The notes beneath the pieces are model-generated. The model was not told where the DNA came from and did not search any database. It saw only the letters and a program-made list of their open reading frames with translations. DNA of 64,000 nt from Gordonia hydrophobica NBRC 16057 (GTDB taxonomy: Bacteria; Actinomycetota; Actinomycetes; Mycobacteriales; Mycobacteriaceae), in assembly GCF_001592365.1 (NCBI RefSeq), contig NZ_BCWU01000001.1, positions 682,001 through 746,000 on the forward strand, read 5' to 3'. Position 1 is the stretch's first letter, and every line of letters starts with the position of its first letter. Of this stretch, positions 19,392 to 28,838 are shown piece by piece. The translations under genes were made by a program, and so were the position numbers.

Positions 19392-19616
19392 ACGTTGATC
19401 GAGTGCCACCTGCGAGCGCGGCGCCCGCGCCCCCTACGTTGATCGAGTGCCACCTGCGAGCGCGGCCTTTCTCACGTTGATCGAGTGCCACCTGCGAGCG
19501 CGACCTTCTCACGCTGATCGAGTGCCACCTGCGAGCGCGGCGCCCGCGCCCCCCACGCTGATCGAGTGCCACCTGCGAGCGCAGCGAGCAAGTGGTGTAT
19601 CGAGATCGCCGCGACC
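19392..19616 (+). repeat. Array of five copies of a dispersed repeat upstream of polA
   Basis: Five direct copies of a 28-29 bp unit containing GATCGAGTGCCACCTGCGAG start at about 19392, 19436, 19474, 19511 and 19555. They are separated by 8-16 bases of only two spacer types (GC-rich and a CTTTCTC-like one). The last copy continues into a distinct end sequence, AGCGAGCAAGTGGTGTATCG, then AGATCGCC. The same unit and end sequence recur at 55491-55922. The array occupies the divergent promoter region between the 18364 gene and polA; the other roughly 220 bp of that region shows nothing else I can name. Confidence 0.9.
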
Positions 19617-19754
19617 GCCTCTGGTGCCCGACCGATTTCGCCGGCCGCCTCGACTCACCGCAACCTGGTGCGGTCCGGTCCACCCAGCTCTCGTCACACC
19701 CGGTCGACGACGCTCTGGGCCACGGTGTCCGACCCACGCCCTAGAGTGGTCAGC

Positions 19755-22526
19755 GTGAGTGCAGCGCAGACAACTACTCAGTCCGGGGCCGGCAGCAAGA
19801 CCGGAGGGAAGTCGGGCGGACGGCCCACATTGATGCTGCTCGACGGTCATTCGCTGGCCTACCGAGCGTTCTTCGCCCTGCCCGCGGAGAACTTCAAGAC
19901 CAACACCGGGCAGAGCACCAACGCGGTGTACGGCTTCACGTCGATGCTGATCAATCTGTTGCGCGACGAGGAACCGACTCACATCGCGGCCGCGTTCGAC
20001 GTCTCGCGGAAGACGTTCCGCTCGGAGATGTTCCCCGAGTACAAGGCGCAGCGCGATTCGTCTCCGGACGAGTTCCGCGGCCAGGTGGACCTCACCAAGG
20101 ACGTCCTGGAGGCGATGGGCATCCAGGTGATGGCGGTGGAGGGGTTCGAAGCCGACGACATCATCGCGACGCTCGCCACCCAGGCCGATGCAGCGGGCTA
20201 CCGGGTGCTCGTCGTCACCGGCGATCGGGACTCGCTGCAGTTGGTCAACGAGAACATCACCGTCCTCTACCCCAAGACGGGTGTCTCGGTCCTCACCCGG
20301 TTCACGCCCGACGCCGTCGAGGAGAAGTACGGGCTCACGCCGACGCAGTACCCCGACTTCGCGGCGCTCCGCGGCGACAAGAGTGACAACCTGCCGGGGA
20401 TTCCCGGGGTCGGCGACAAGACGGCGACCAAATGGATCGTCCAGTACGGGTCGCTCCAGGCGCTCGTCGATCACGTCGACGAGGTCAAGGGCAAGGTGGG
20501 CGATTCGCTGCGCGCCAACCTCGCGTCGGTGCTGATGAACCGTGAGCTCACCGAGATGATCCGCACCATGGACCTGCCGGCAGGCCCAGACGACCTCGCG
20601 CTGCACGCCTGGGATCGGGAACGGATCCACAAACTGTTCGATGACCTCGAATTCAAGGTGCTCCGCGACCGGCTGTTCTCCACGCTGACGTCGGTGGAGC
20701 CCGAAGCGGACGCCGGGTTCGACATCGCCGCCACCCGACTGGGTGCGGGGGAGGTCGCGGCGTGGCTCGGCGCGCACACCTCGAACGGTCGCAGCGGCTT
20801 GGCCGTCAGCGGGCCGCACCGGGTGGTCGGCAGCGACGTCGACGCCCTCGCCATCGCCGGGACCGACGGTGAGGCGGCTTTCATCGATCCGGTGACGATG
20901 ACACCCGACGACGACGCGGCGCTGGCCGACTGGCTGGCCGATGAGAGCACAGCGAAGGCCGTGCACGACGTGAAATGGGCGCTGCATGCGCTCCGGGGTC
21001 GCGGCTGGACCCTGTCGGGCGTCACGTCCGACACCGCGCTGGCGGCCTACCTGCTTCGCCCGGCGCAGCGATCGTTCAATCTCGACGACCTCGCCCTGCG
21101 TTACCTCAGTCGAGAGCTGAAAGCGGAGGACCCGGCGGGCGGCGACGGCCAACTGTCGCTGCTCGACGACGACGCCGACGCGCAGAAGGCCGCCGAGCAG
21201 CTGATGCTCTCGGCCGCAGCCGTCGCCGAACTCGCCGACACCCTCGACACCGAACTCGAGCGCATCGACTCGGCTCCGCTGCTGCGAGAGATGGAGCTGC
21301 CGCTCGCGTTCGTGCTCGCCGACCTGGAGGCGTCCGGCATCGCCGTCGACGTGGAACACCTCGACGACCTGGAGAACCAGTTCGCCCAGCGGGTGCGGGA
21401 TGCGGCGGAGGCCGCCTACGAGGTCATCGGCGAGCAGGTGAACCTGGGATCGCCCAAGCAGCTGCAGGCCATCCTGTTCGACAAGCTCGACATGCCGAAG
21501 ACCAAGAAGACCAAGACCGGCTACACCACCGACGCCGACGCACTCACGTCGCTGTATGAGAAGACCGAGCACCCCTTCCTCAAGCATCTGCTGGAACATC
21601 GCGACGCCACGCGCCTGCGCGTGACGGTCGAGGGACTGCAGAAGACGGTCGCCGACGACCAGCGCATCCACACCACCTTCAATCAGACCGTTGCGGCGAC
21701 CGGACGACTGTCGTCCACGGAGCCGAATCTGCAGAACATCCCGGTCCGCACCGATGCCGGCCGCCAGATCCGCCACGCCTTCGTGGTAGCGCCGCAGCCG
21801 GTCGCCGACGGGCCGCGCGCCATCACGTTCGAGAGTCTGATGACCGTCGACTACTCGCAGATCGAGATGCGGATCATGGCGCACCTCTCGGAGGACGCGG
21901 GACTCATCGAGGCCTTCAATGCGGGCGAGGACCTTCACAGCTTCGTCGGATCCCGCGCCTTCGGCGTGCCGATCGATCAGGTGGACGCGCAGATGCGTTC
22001 CCGGGTGAAGGCGATGTCGTACGGTCTCGCGTACGGGTTGTCGGCCTACGGTCTGGCCGCACAACTCGGTATCGGCCGCGAAGAGGCCAAACAGCAGATG
22101 GAACAGTACTTCGATCGCTTCGGCGGCGTCCGCGACTATCTGCACCACGTGGTGCAGGAGGCGCGGCGCAACGAGTACACCGCCACTCTGTTCGGTCGCC
22201 GTCGGTACCTGCCGGACTTGAACTCCGACAACTTCCAGCGTCGACAGTCCGCTGAGCGCATGGCGCTCAATGCACCCATTCAGGGCACTGCCGCGGACAT
22301 CATCAAGGTCGCGATGATCAACGTGCAGAAGCGTCTCGCCGCCGAACAGTTGAGTTCGCGGATGCTGCTGCAGGTGCACGACGAACTGGTCCTGGAAGTC
22401 GCGGCCGATGAACGCGACGCGGTCGAGCGCCTGGTCCGTGAGGAGATGGGCGGCGCCATCGAACTGTCGGTTCCGCTGGAGGTCTCGGTCGGGTACGGCC
22501 GCAGTTGGGACGACGCGGCGCACTGA
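19755..22526 (+). CDS. polA: DNA polymerase I
   Basis: A 923-residue polymerase for repair and Okazaki fragment processing. The N-terminal 5'-3' exonuclease domain (about 25-320) has LLDGHSLAYRAFFALP and GDKSDNLPGIPGVGDKTA. The middle domain (about 330-530) lacks the FDTET motif of active 3'-5' exonucleases, so proofreading is probably absent, as in mycobacterial PolA. The polymerase domain carries motif A VDYSQIEMR, motif B MSYGLAYGL and motif C VHDELV. GTG 19755 is chosen by alignment with the family start; GTG 19746 is a close alternative, and the longer frame runs into the repeats. Its TGA overlaps the next gene's ATG. Confidence 0.97.
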   Translation: MSAAQTTTQSGAGSKTGGKSGGRPTLMLLDGHSLAYRAFFALPAENFKTNTGQSTNAVYGFTSMLINLLRDEEPTHIAAAFDVSRKTFRSEMFPEYKAQRDSSPDEFRGQVDLTKDVLEAMGIQVMAVEGFEADDIIATLATQADAAGYRVLVVTGDRDSLQLVNENITVLYPKTGVSVLTRFTPDAVEEKYGLTPTQYPDFAALRGDKSDNLPGIPGVGDKTATKWIVQYGSLQALVDHVDEVKGKVGDSLRANLASVLMNRELTEMIRTMDLPAGPDDLALHAWDRERIHKLFDDLEFKVLRDRLFSTLTSVEPEADAGFDIAATRLGAGEVAAWLGAHTSNGRSGLAVSGPHRVVGSDVDALAIAGTDGEAAFIDPVTMTPDDDAALADWLADESTAKAVHDVKWALHALRGRGWTLSGVTSDTALAAYLLRPAQRSFNLDDLALRYLSRELKAEDPAGGDGQLSLLDDDADAQKAAEQLMLSAAAVAELADTLDTELERIDSAPLLREMELPLAFVLADLEASGIAVDVEHLDDLENQFAQRVRDAAEAAYEVIGEQVNLGSPKQLQAILFDKLDMPKTKKTKTGYTTDADALTSLYEKTEHPFLKHLLEHRDATRLRVTVEGLQKTVADDQRIHTTFNQTVAATGRLSSTEPNLQNIPVRTDAGRQIRHAFVVAPQPVADGPRAITFESLMTVDYSQIEMRIMAHLSEDAGLIEAFNAGEDLHSFVGSRAFGVPIDQVDAQMRSRVKAMSYGLAYGLSAYGLAAQLGIGREEAKQQMEQYFDRFGGVRDYLHHVVQEARRNEYTATLFGRRRYLPDLNSDNFQRRQSAERMALNAPIQGTAADIIKVAMINVQKRLAAEQLSSRMLLQVHDELVLEVAADERDAVERLVREEMGGAIELSVPLEVSVGYGRSWDDAAH

Positions 22527-23113
22527 TGACCATCGGCAACGGCGACGACGATCGTCGGCCCACTCTGCACGGCGAGCCGCTCCCGTTGCCGCAGTACACC
22601 GCCGCCGGTCGCCGACCGCAGCACCGGGACAACGGTTGGTTGGTGATCGCGGTCGCCGCTGCGGTCGTGCTGGTGATCGGTCTCGGCGGGCTCCTCGCGT
22701 GGATGGTGTTGCGCGACGACGGGACCGGCACAGCGCCCGTCGCGGCGTCGAGTTCCGAGCCTGCGGCACAGACTCCCGCACCGGTGACACCGACCACGCA
22801 GCCGTCGGCTCCGCAGCCGACCGCGGAAACGTCGGTGTCCGCATCGGCCGCATCGGAACCGCGCGGGATGGAACCGAGCGGGCAGTCGCCGACCGCGTCG
22901 ACCGGGGCCTGGTACGCGCAGTTCGGCGCGTTCAACGAGTACGCCAATGCGGAGGCGGAGGCCGCACGACACTTCGATGCGATCGTTCTGCCCGGAGCGA
23001 CGTTCGGCCTGTCGTCGCGGTACGTGGTGGTGCGTCCGGCGGAATCGGAGACGGAAGCACGCGAAGTGTGTTCGCATTTCGCTGAAGGAACGTGCTACGT
23101 GAGGAGTCGGTGA
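22526..23113 (+). CDS. Membrane protein with SPOR-like C-terminal domain
   Basis: A 195-residue protein: cytoplasmic N-terminus of about 45 residues, one transmembrane segment (about 46-70, VIAVAAAVVLVIGLGGLLAW), a Thr/Pro/Ser/Ala-rich linker (about 78-130), and a C-terminal domain starting WYAQFGAFNEYANAEAEA. That opening resembles SPOR domains, which bind denuded peptidoglycan glycans, but the match is short and the call is tentative. It overlaps polA (TGATG) and the following dehydrogenase gene (TGATG), so all three are translationally coupled although their functions differ. Confidence 0.75.
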   Translation: MTIGNGDDDRRPTLHGEPLPLPQYTAAGRRPQHRDNGWLVIAVAAAVVLVIGLGGLLAWMVLRDDGTGTAPVAASSSEPAAQTPAPVTPTTQPSAPQPTAETSVSASAASEPRGMEPSGQSPTASTGAWYAQFGAFNEYANAEAEAARHFDAIVLPGATFGLSSRYVVVRPAESETEAREVCSHFAEGTCYVRSR

Positions 23114-24177
23114 TGAACGACGCGGTGACGATTGCTGTGCTCGACGGTGACGGCATCGGTCCCGAGGTGGTGCCGGTCGCGGTGGAGGTCGCGACGCGTG
23201 CGCTCGCGGCGCAGGGGCGGACGCTGATCCCGATCCGACTGCCGTACGGCGCCACCGCGATCGCGTCACACGGTCAAGCGGTGCCCGCCGAGACGCTCGA
23301 GGCGCTGGAGGAGATCGATCTCTGGGCGGTCGGCCCGCACGACAGCGCCTCGTATCCGCCGGAGCTTCGCAGTCCCGCGCCGGGCGCCGTGTTGCGCAAG
23401 CAGTTCGGGTTGTACGCGAACCTGCGGCCGGCCCGCGCGCACGGCGGGGTGCCCGCGGTCGCCGCCGACGTCGACGTGCTCGTCGTCCGCGAGAACAGCG
23501 AAGGGCTGTATGCGGACCGCAACATGACGATCGGCAGCGGCGAGTTCATGCCGACGCCCGACGTCGCCATGGCCGTCGGCGTCATCACGCGCGGGGCCTG
23601 CGAACGGATCGCGGTCGAGGCGTTCGACGCCGCCCGCCGCCGGCGCGGGCACGTCACGATCGTGCACAAAGCCAATGTGCTGCGGTTGACGACCGGCCTG
23701 TTTCGCGATGTCTGCTTCGACGTCGCGCAGCGGTATCCGGACGTGCGGGTCGACGAGCAGCACGTGGACGCCATGGCTGCGCTGCTGGTGCGTCGGCCCG
23801 GGGACTTCGACGTCATCGTCACCGAGAACCTGTTCGGCGACATCCTGTCCGACCTCGCGGGCGAGCTGTCGGGGTCGCTGGGGCTGGCGCCGTCGATCAA
23901 CACCTCGGCGACCCAGGGCATGGCACAGGCGGTGCACGGGGCGGCGCCCGACATCGCAGGCACCGGCACCGCGAATCCGGTGGCGATGATCGGCTCGGTC
24001 GCGATGCTCCTGCGCTGGCACGGGCTCCGGACGTCCGACGCGGCCGTCGAGGCGGCCGCCGACGCGATCGACGGCGCGCTGGCGCACGTCTTGGCCGACG
24101 GCCTCGCGACCGCAGATCTCGGTGGGACGGTGTCGACCGGCGAGTTCGGCGCGGCGGTCGCGGCGCATGTGGGCTGA
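23113..24177 (+). CDS. Isocitrate/isopropylmalate dehydrogenase family enzyme
   Basis: A 354-residue NAD(P)-dependent beta-decarboxylating dehydrogenase. Family motifs are LDGDGIGPEV at the N-terminus, YANLRPAR, VRENSEGLYA, and NLFGDILSDLAGELSGSLGL (metal-binding Asp residues). The RENSEG motif is of the isocitrate/homoisocitrate type rather than the LeuB type, so the substrate is probably a 2-hydroxy tricarboxylate or tartrate-like acid, not isopropylmalate. Which one cannot be decided here. The ATG overlaps the SPOR-like gene's stop. An amino acid ABC transporter follows after 115 bp containing a hairpin. Confidence 0.88.
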   Translation: MNDAVTIAVLDGDGIGPEVVPVAVEVATRALAAQGRTLIPIRLPYGATAIASHGQAVPAETLEALEEIDLWAVGPHDSASYPPELRSPAPGAVLRKQFGLYANLRPARAHGGVPAVAADVDVLVVRENSEGLYADRNMTIGSGEFMPTPDVAMAVGVITRGACERIAVEAFDAARRRRGHVTIVHKANVLRLTTGLFRDVCFDVAQRYPDVRVDEQHVDAMAALLVRRPGDFDVIVTENLFGDILSDLAGELSGSLGLAPSINTSATQGMAQAVHGAAPDIAGTGTANPVAMIGSVAMLLRWHGLRTSDAAVEAAADAIDGALAHVLADGLATADLGGTVSTGEFGAAVAAHVG

Positions 24178-24195
24178 CGCCGCGTCCTGATCGTC

Positions 24196-24236
24196 GCAGA
24201 TTTCGCCCCGTCGTCCGATCCGGCAGCGAAATCCGC
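24196..24236. terminator. Hairpin after the dehydrogenase gene
   Basis: GCAGATTTCGC pairs with GCGAAATCCGC with one mismatch, closing a 19-base loop, 18 bases after the stop codon. It likely ends the polA transcript before the ABC transporter operon. Confidence 0.5.
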
Positions 24237-24292
24237 CATACTCATAGGTCTGATCGAGTGCAGTCTGTGCTGAGTCCCACGGGGAGGTGTCG

Positions 24293-25195
24293 ATGCGGAT
24301 GCGGTCTTTGCGTGGCCGGGTGCTGGCAGTTGCCGCGGCGGCGGTGATGGCGAGTCCGCTGTTGGCGGGATGCGTCGTCGACGAGTCGGGGCTCGATACG
24401 AAACCGTTGACCGTCTCCGTTGCCGAGCAGCCGCAGATCGCGGCGCTGGTGCCCGCATCGATCCGCGCCGCCGGGGTGCTGCGAGTGGGCACCAACCCGC
24501 CGTATCAGCCGAATGAGTTCAAGGATCGCAACGGCGAGATCATCGGCTTCGACGTGGACTTGATGAACGCCGTCGTGCAGGTGCTGGGGCTCAAGGCCAC
24601 GTACCAGGAGTCCGATTTCGCCAAGATCATTCCGGCGATGCAGGGCGGCAGCTACGACCTCGGGATGTCCTCATTCACCGACTCGGTGGAACGGCAGCAG
24701 CAGGTGGATTTCGTGGACTACTTCAGTGCGGGCATCCAGTGGGCGCAGCGGGTCGGGCGCGACGTGGACCCGGACAACGCCTGCGGGCTACGCGTCGGGG
24801 TGCAGCGGACCACCGTCGAAGACACCGACGAGGTACCGGCGAAGAGCGTGGCGTGCGTGAAGGCGGGCAGAGAGCCGATCCGGATCGTGAAGTTCGACTC
24901 GCAGGACCAGGCGGTCAACGCCGTGCTGCTGGGGCAGGTCGACGCATTCTCTGCCGATTCGCCGGTCACGGCCTACGCGGTGAAGAAGACCGAGGGCCAG
25001 ATCGAGGAGGTGGGACCGCTGTACGACGCCGCGCCGTACGGATGGCCGGTGGTCAAGGGTTCGCCCCTCGGCCCCGCGCTGCGGGATGCGTTGCAGTACC
25101 TCATCGACAACGGCCAGTACAAGACGATCGCCACCCATTGGGGAGTGGAAGCAGGAATGATTCAGCGATCGGTGATCAACGGGGCGAAGGACTGA
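24293..25195 (+). CDS. Amino acid ABC transporter substrate-binding lipoprotein
   Basis: A 300-residue extracytoplasmic solute-binding protein of family 3 (polar amino acids). The signal peptide ends in the lipobox LLAGC (about residues 21-25), so it should be lipidated by Lgt. The mature part has the family pattern GVLRVGTNPPYQPNEF, GFDVDLMNAV and SFTDSVERQQQVDFV. The ATG at 24293 is preferred to the GTG at 24287 because GGGGAGG overlaps that GTG and sits 5 bases before this ATG. Permease and ATPase genes follow at once. The bound amino acid cannot be read from the sequence. Confidence 0.92.
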   Translation: MRMRSLRGRVLAVAAAAVMASPLLAGCVVDESGLDTKPLTVSVAEQPQIAALVPASIRAAGVLRVGTNPPYQPNEFKDRNGEIIGFDVDLMNAVVQVLGLKATYQESDFAKIIPAMQGGSYDLGMSSFTDSVERQQQVDFVDYFSAGIQWAQRVGRDVDPDNACGLRVGVQRTTVEDTDEVPAKSVACVKAGREPIRIVKFDSQDQAVNAVLLGQVDAFSADSPVTAYAVKKTEGQIEEVGPLYDAAPYGWPVVKGSPLGPALRDALQYLIDNGQYKTIATHWGVEAGMIQRSVINGAKD

Positions 25196-25199
25196 TCCG

Positions 25200-26141
25200 A
25201 TGACGGCAGAAGACACACGCGACACCCAGGCAGCCAGTCCTGCGCCCATCAAGGCCGTACCGCTCAAGCATCCGGGACAGTGGGTCGCCGCGGTGGTCGT
25301 GCTGGTGCTCGCCGGACTGTTCGTCTACGGGGCGGCGACCAACTCGGCGTATCACTGGGACACCTTCGGCAAGTACCTGTTCGAGCAGCGGATCCTGTCG
25401 GGCGTCGCCTACACGCTCGCACTGACCGTCCTGTCGATGGCGATCGGCGTGGTGCTGGGCGTGCTGCTGGCAGTGATGCGGATGTCGTCGAACAAGGTGC
25501 TGAGTTGGACCGCATGGGTGTACCTGTGGATCTTCCGCGGCACCCCGGTCTTCGTGCAGTTGACGCTGTGGGGTCTGGTCGGGTCCATCTACAAGACCGT
25601 CAACATCGGTGTCCCGTTCGGTCCGACCGCGGTGCAGATCGACATTCAGGAATTGAGCCTGAAGTACGTCTTCTTCCTGGCCGTGATCGGCCTCGCGCTG
25701 AACGAGGCGGCGTACATGGCGGAGATCGTGCGCGCGGGAATCTCGTCGGTGGGCGAAGGACAGATGGAGGCGTCCATCGCGCTCGGCATGTCGTGGTGGC
25801 AGACCATGCGACGCACCGTGCTGCCGCAGGCGATGCGGGTGATCATCCCGCCGACCGGCAACGAGGTCATCAGCATGCTGAAGACCACGTCACTGGTGAC
25901 GGCCGTGCCCTTCAGCTTGGAACTGTTCGGGCGTCAGGCAGACATCTCCGGCGTCAACTTCCAGCCGATCCCGATGCTGCTGGTCGCGTCGACCTGGTAT
26001 CTGGTCGTGACGTCGATCCTGATGGTCGGGCAGTTCTACATCGAGAAACATTATGAGCGGGGGTCGTCCCGCGAGCTGTCCGAAGGCCAGCTGAAGGCGC
26101 TCGCCGCAGCGAACAAGACGATCGTTGAGGAGGGCAAGTGA
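25200..26141 (+). CDS. Amino acid ABC transporter permease
   Basis: A 313-residue membrane subunit with five to six hydrophobic segments. It has the HisM/GlnP-type pattern, including [10 protein letters not shown], and the ATPase-contact loop [20 protein letters not shown] followed by [18 protein letters not shown]. The long hydrophilic N-terminus (about 27 residues) is mildly unusual. It begins 4 bases after the binding-protein gene, and its stop overlaps the ATPase start (GTGA). Only one permease gene is present, so the transporter probably uses a permease homodimer. Confidence 0.93.
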   Translation: MTAEDTRDTQAASPAPIKAVPLKHPGQWVAAVVVLVLAGLFVYGAATNSAYHWDTFGKYLFEQRILSGVAYTLALTVLSMAIGVVLGVLLAVMRMSSNKVLSWTAWVYLWIFRGTPVFVQLTLWGLVGSIYKTVNIGVPFGPTAVQIDIQELSLKYVFFLAVIGLALNEAAYMAEIVRAGISSVGEGQMEASIALGMSWWQTMRRTVLPQAMRVIIPPTGNEVISMLKTTSLVTAVPFSLELFGRQADISGVNFQPIPMLLVASTWYLVVTSILMVGQFYIEKHYERGSSRELSEGQLKALAAANKTIVEEGK

Positions 26142-26929
26142 CCGACGTGAACTCGTCTTCCGCCGACAGTCGACCGATGGTCTCGGCGGACCGCGTGTGC
26201 AAGAACTTCGGCGCCCTGCAGGTGCTGACCGGCGTGACGCTCGACGTGCAGCGCGGTGAAGTCGCCTGCTTGATCGGCCCGTCGGGCTCCGGCAAGTCGA
26301 CCTTCCTGCGCTGCGTGAACCATCTGGAGAAGGTCAACGCGGGTCGCCTCCTGGTGGACGGCGACCTCATCGGCTACCGCGAGCGCGACGGCAAGCTGCA
26401 CGAGATGAGCCCGCGCGACGCCGCACGGCAGCGCCGTGACATCGGCATGGTGTTCCAGCACTTTAACCTGTTCCCGCACCGGACCGCGCTGGAGAACATC
26501 ATCGAGGCGCCGGTCCTCGTCGGCGGGAAATCGAAGGAGCAGGCCACCGAACGCGCGCTCGACCTGCTGAGTCAGGTGGGGCTGCGTGCCAAGGCCGACG
26601 CCTATCCGGCGCAGTTGTCAGGCGGTCAGCAGCAGCGGGTCGCGATCGCCCGCGCTCTCTCGATGGACCCGAAGCTGATGCTTTTCGACGAGCCGACGTC
26701 GGCCCTCGACCCGGAACTCGTCGGCGACGTCCTCGCCGTGATGCGCACTCTCGCCTCGGAGGGCATGACGATGGTCGTGGTGACCCACGAGATGGGCTTC
26801 GCTCGAGAGGTCGCCGATCAACTGGTCTTCATGGACGGCGGCGTCGTGGTCGAGAAGGGCGATCCGCGCGAGGTGCTCAGCAATCCGCAGGAGTCGCGCA
26901 CGCAGGAGTTCCTTTCAAAGCTGCTGTAG
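26138..26929 (+). CDS. Amino acid ABC transporter ATPase
   Basis: A 263-residue ATP-binding subunit of the GlnQ/HisP type. Walker A is GPSGSGKST (about 46-54), the ABC signature is LSGGQQQR, Walker B is [14 protein letters not shown], and the switch His is in VVTHEMGF. It starts at GTG within the permease stop. It is the last gene of the three-gene importer and converges on the DUF2277 gene. Confidence 0.95.
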   Translation: MTDVNSSSADSRPMVSADRVCKNFGALQVLTGVTLDVQRGEVACLIGPSGSGKSTFLRCVNHLEKVNAGRLLVDGDLIGYRERDGKLHEMSPRDAARQRRDIGMVFQHFNLFPHRTALENIIEAPVLVGGKSKEQATERALDLLSQVGLRAKADAYPAQLSGGQQQRVAIARALSMDPKLMLFDEPTSALDPELVGDVLAVMRTLASEGMTMVVVTHEMGFAREVADQLVFMDGGVVVEKGDPREVLSNPQESRTQEFLSKLL

Positions 26930-26944
26930 CTGCGTTGTGGCCGC

Positions 26945-27232
26945 TCACCCGGTGGCCGCAGCCGCCTCCCGCGCCGCGATCCGTGCCTGAACTTCGGGTC
27001 GCCGCAGTGGCGGCACCGTCTGCGGCGGCTGCCTGCGGGCGGGGAGTTCGCCGAGGAGTTCGTGCGTCGCGGCGGCCACGGCGGCGACGGCTCGGTCGAT
27101 CGCCTCCTGGTTCGCGGCGCTGGGTTTCCGGATCCCGGACACCTTGCGGATGTACTGAAGCGCAGCGGCTTCGATCTCTTCGTCTGTGGCTGCCGGCTCG
27201 AGGCCGCGCAGTTCTGTGATGTTGCGGCACAT
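26945..27232 (-). CDS. DUF2277 family protein
   Basis: A 95-residue protein starting MCRNITELRGLEPAATDEE and continuing YIRKVSGIRKPS, which I recognise as the DUF2277 family found across actinobacteria. No function is known. Length is typical. The Pro/Arg-rich C-terminus appears variable. It lies 9 bases downstream of the methyltransferase gene in the same direction. Confidence 0.88.
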   Translation of the reverse strand: MCRNITELRGLEPAATDEEIEAAALQYIRKVSGIRKPSAANQEAIDRAVAAVAAATHELLGELPARRQPPQTVPPLRRPEVQARIAAREAAAATG

Positions 27233-27241
27233 ACCGACAGA

Positions 27242-28072
27242 TTACGCCGCAGGCGCAGGCTTGTGGCAGACGAAGATCGCGGTGCCGGGGAAGTAGGAGC
27301 CGCGCAGGGGAGACCACTGACCCCATTCGTCCTCGAGGTCGTCGGGCCACTCGGGTTCCACGATGTCGTCGAGGATCAGGCCTGCGCCGACGATCTCGCG
27401 AACTCGATCGCCGATGGTGCGGTGATGCTCCACGTAGGTGACGTTCCCGTCGGCGTCGGTCTCCGAGTACGGGGTCCGCGAGAAGTACGACATCTGCACG
27501 ACGAGCCCGTCGGGGCCCGGGTCGTCGAGGAACATCCAGCGCATCGGATGGTTGGTCGCGAACACCCACCGACCGCCGGGGCGCAGCACGCGGTGCACCT
27601 CGCGCATCACCCGTGCGGAGTCGGACACGAACGGGACGGCGCCGAACGAGGAGCACGCGATGTCGAACGACGCGTCCGCGAACGGCAGGTGCTCGGCTCC
27701 CGCTTGCACGAGGGGGACCGGCTCGGCGTCCTGAGCCATCGCGGCGATGCCGTGGCGCAGCATCCCGTTCGAGACGTCGAGGCCGATCACGGCGGCGCCC
27801 TGCGCCTTCAACCACCGCGCGCACGGCGCGGAGCCGCACCCGACTTCGAGGACATCGCGTCCGGCGACGTCGCCGAGCAGCCGGGCGTCCGCCTCGCGGA
27901 ATCGCTCCGGCCCCCAGACGAACTCACCGCCCGGCGTGGAACCGCCGATGAACACGCCGTGCTCGGCGTGGTAGTCGTCGGCTTCGTCGTCCCACCAGTG
28001 CCGGTTGGCTCGCTCGCTCGCCGCGGAGTCGATGGCTCCGAGGATCCGCGGCGGACGGGTGTTCGAACTCAC
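27242..28072 (-). CDS. Class I SAM-dependent methyltransferase
   Basis: A 276-residue methyltransferase. The SAM-binding motif I is VLEVGCGSAPCARWL (about 74-88), with the acidic loop VIGLDVSNGML and motif IV region FDIACSSFGAVPFV. The N-terminal NRHWWDDEADDYHAEHG is typical of a family of actinobacterial methyltransferases with unknown substrate. The GTG start has AAAGGAA upstream. It sits between a DUF2277 gene and an RNA ligase-like gene in one minus-strand group; whether they work together is not known. Confidence 0.88.
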   Translation of the reverse strand: MSSNTRPPRILGAIDSAASERANRHWWDDEADDYHAEHGVFIGGSTPGGEFVWGPERFREADARLLGDVAGRDVLEVGCGSAPCARWLKAQGAAVIGLDVSNGMLRHGIAAMAQDAEPVPLVQAGAEHLPFADASFDIACSSFGAVPFVSDSARVMREVHRVLRPGGRWVFATNHPMRWMFLDDPGPDGLVVQMSYFSRTPYSETDADGNVTYVEHHRTIGDRVREIVGAGLILDDIVEPEWPDDLEDEWGQWSPLRGSYFPGTAIFVCHKPAPAA

Positions 28073-28091
28073 GAGGGGTTCCTTTCTCAGG

Positions 28092-28622
28092 TCAGCGGTC
28101 GCGGCCTGCGACTACGACGTCGGTCTTGGTGTCGCCATCCCATCGGCGCAGGTCTGTGGCTCGGCCGACGAGGGTCTCCCACGTCAGCAGGTCCAGGGCG
28201 GCGGCGAGTTCGGTGGCCGTGAGGCGTCGACCCAGAGTGACGTGCGGTGTCCATTGTCCAGGGAGGCAGTGGGCGGCGCGATCAGTCACCTGATCGCCGA
28301 CGAGGCGAATCAGTGCGGCGTGGGTCGAGAGCAGCTCGGACGACGGGACGACGGCGCGAGCGAGGGTGAACCGGCGTCCGGCGGGGAACACCACGGCGCC
28401 GGAGATGCGGAGTGAGAAGGGGAGCCGTCCGGCGGTCGCCGCGAGCGCCGCGTCGGCGGCGCTCGCGATGGCTGAGCCCGCCACTATCGTGCAGTGGGGG
28501 CGATTGGTGCCGGCGCGCACCCGACCCGCGCTCGGCAGTCCGGCGGACTCGAGCCGAGCCCACTGCTCCCGGACGGCTGATTCGGTGTCCGAATCGAGCA
28601 GGATCTCGATCGAATGCGCCAC
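28092..28622 (-). CDS. 2'-5' RNA ligase family (2H phosphoesterase-like) protein
   Basis: A 176-residue protein with the two H-x-T motifs of the 2H phosphoesterase superfamily: PHCTIV at about 43-48 and PHVTLG at about 125-130. Such enzymes act on 2'-5' or cyclic phosphate bonds in RNA; the true substrate of this branch is not established. Start is GTG 28622. It is first of three same-direction genes and divergent from rpsA across 216 bp. Confidence 0.85.
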   Translation of the reverse strand: MAHSIEILLDSDTESAVREQWARLESAGLPSAGRVRAGTNRPHCTIVAGSAIASAADAALAATAGRLPFSLRISGAVVFPAGRRFTLARAVVPSSELLSTHAALIRLVGDQVTDRAAHCLPGQWTPHVTLGRRLTATELAAALDLLTWETLVGRATDLRRWDGDTKTDVVVAGRDR

Positions 28623-28838
28623 GGTCGGCTCCTTCGCTGTTCGGTCGACTCAACTCCCGTTTGTGCAGGTCGATCACGGGTAGTACCCTTGAACACGTGT
28701 GTGCGCGAGCTCGCACTCCGCATCGGTCGGGACCATCGCGTCTCGGCCGTGCAACCACCACAAGGAAAACGGGCTCAGCCTGCGAAGACTGTCCCGCTCA
28801 CCGTACCTACTAGACACCTGTCCGGAGCAACTCAACAT

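Noticed and set aside
19392..19616. CRISPR-like spacing of repeats
   Set aside because: Spacers are only 8-16 bases and come in two repeated types, no cas genes are near, and the unit recurs in mirrored form elsewhere. This is a dispersed repeat array.
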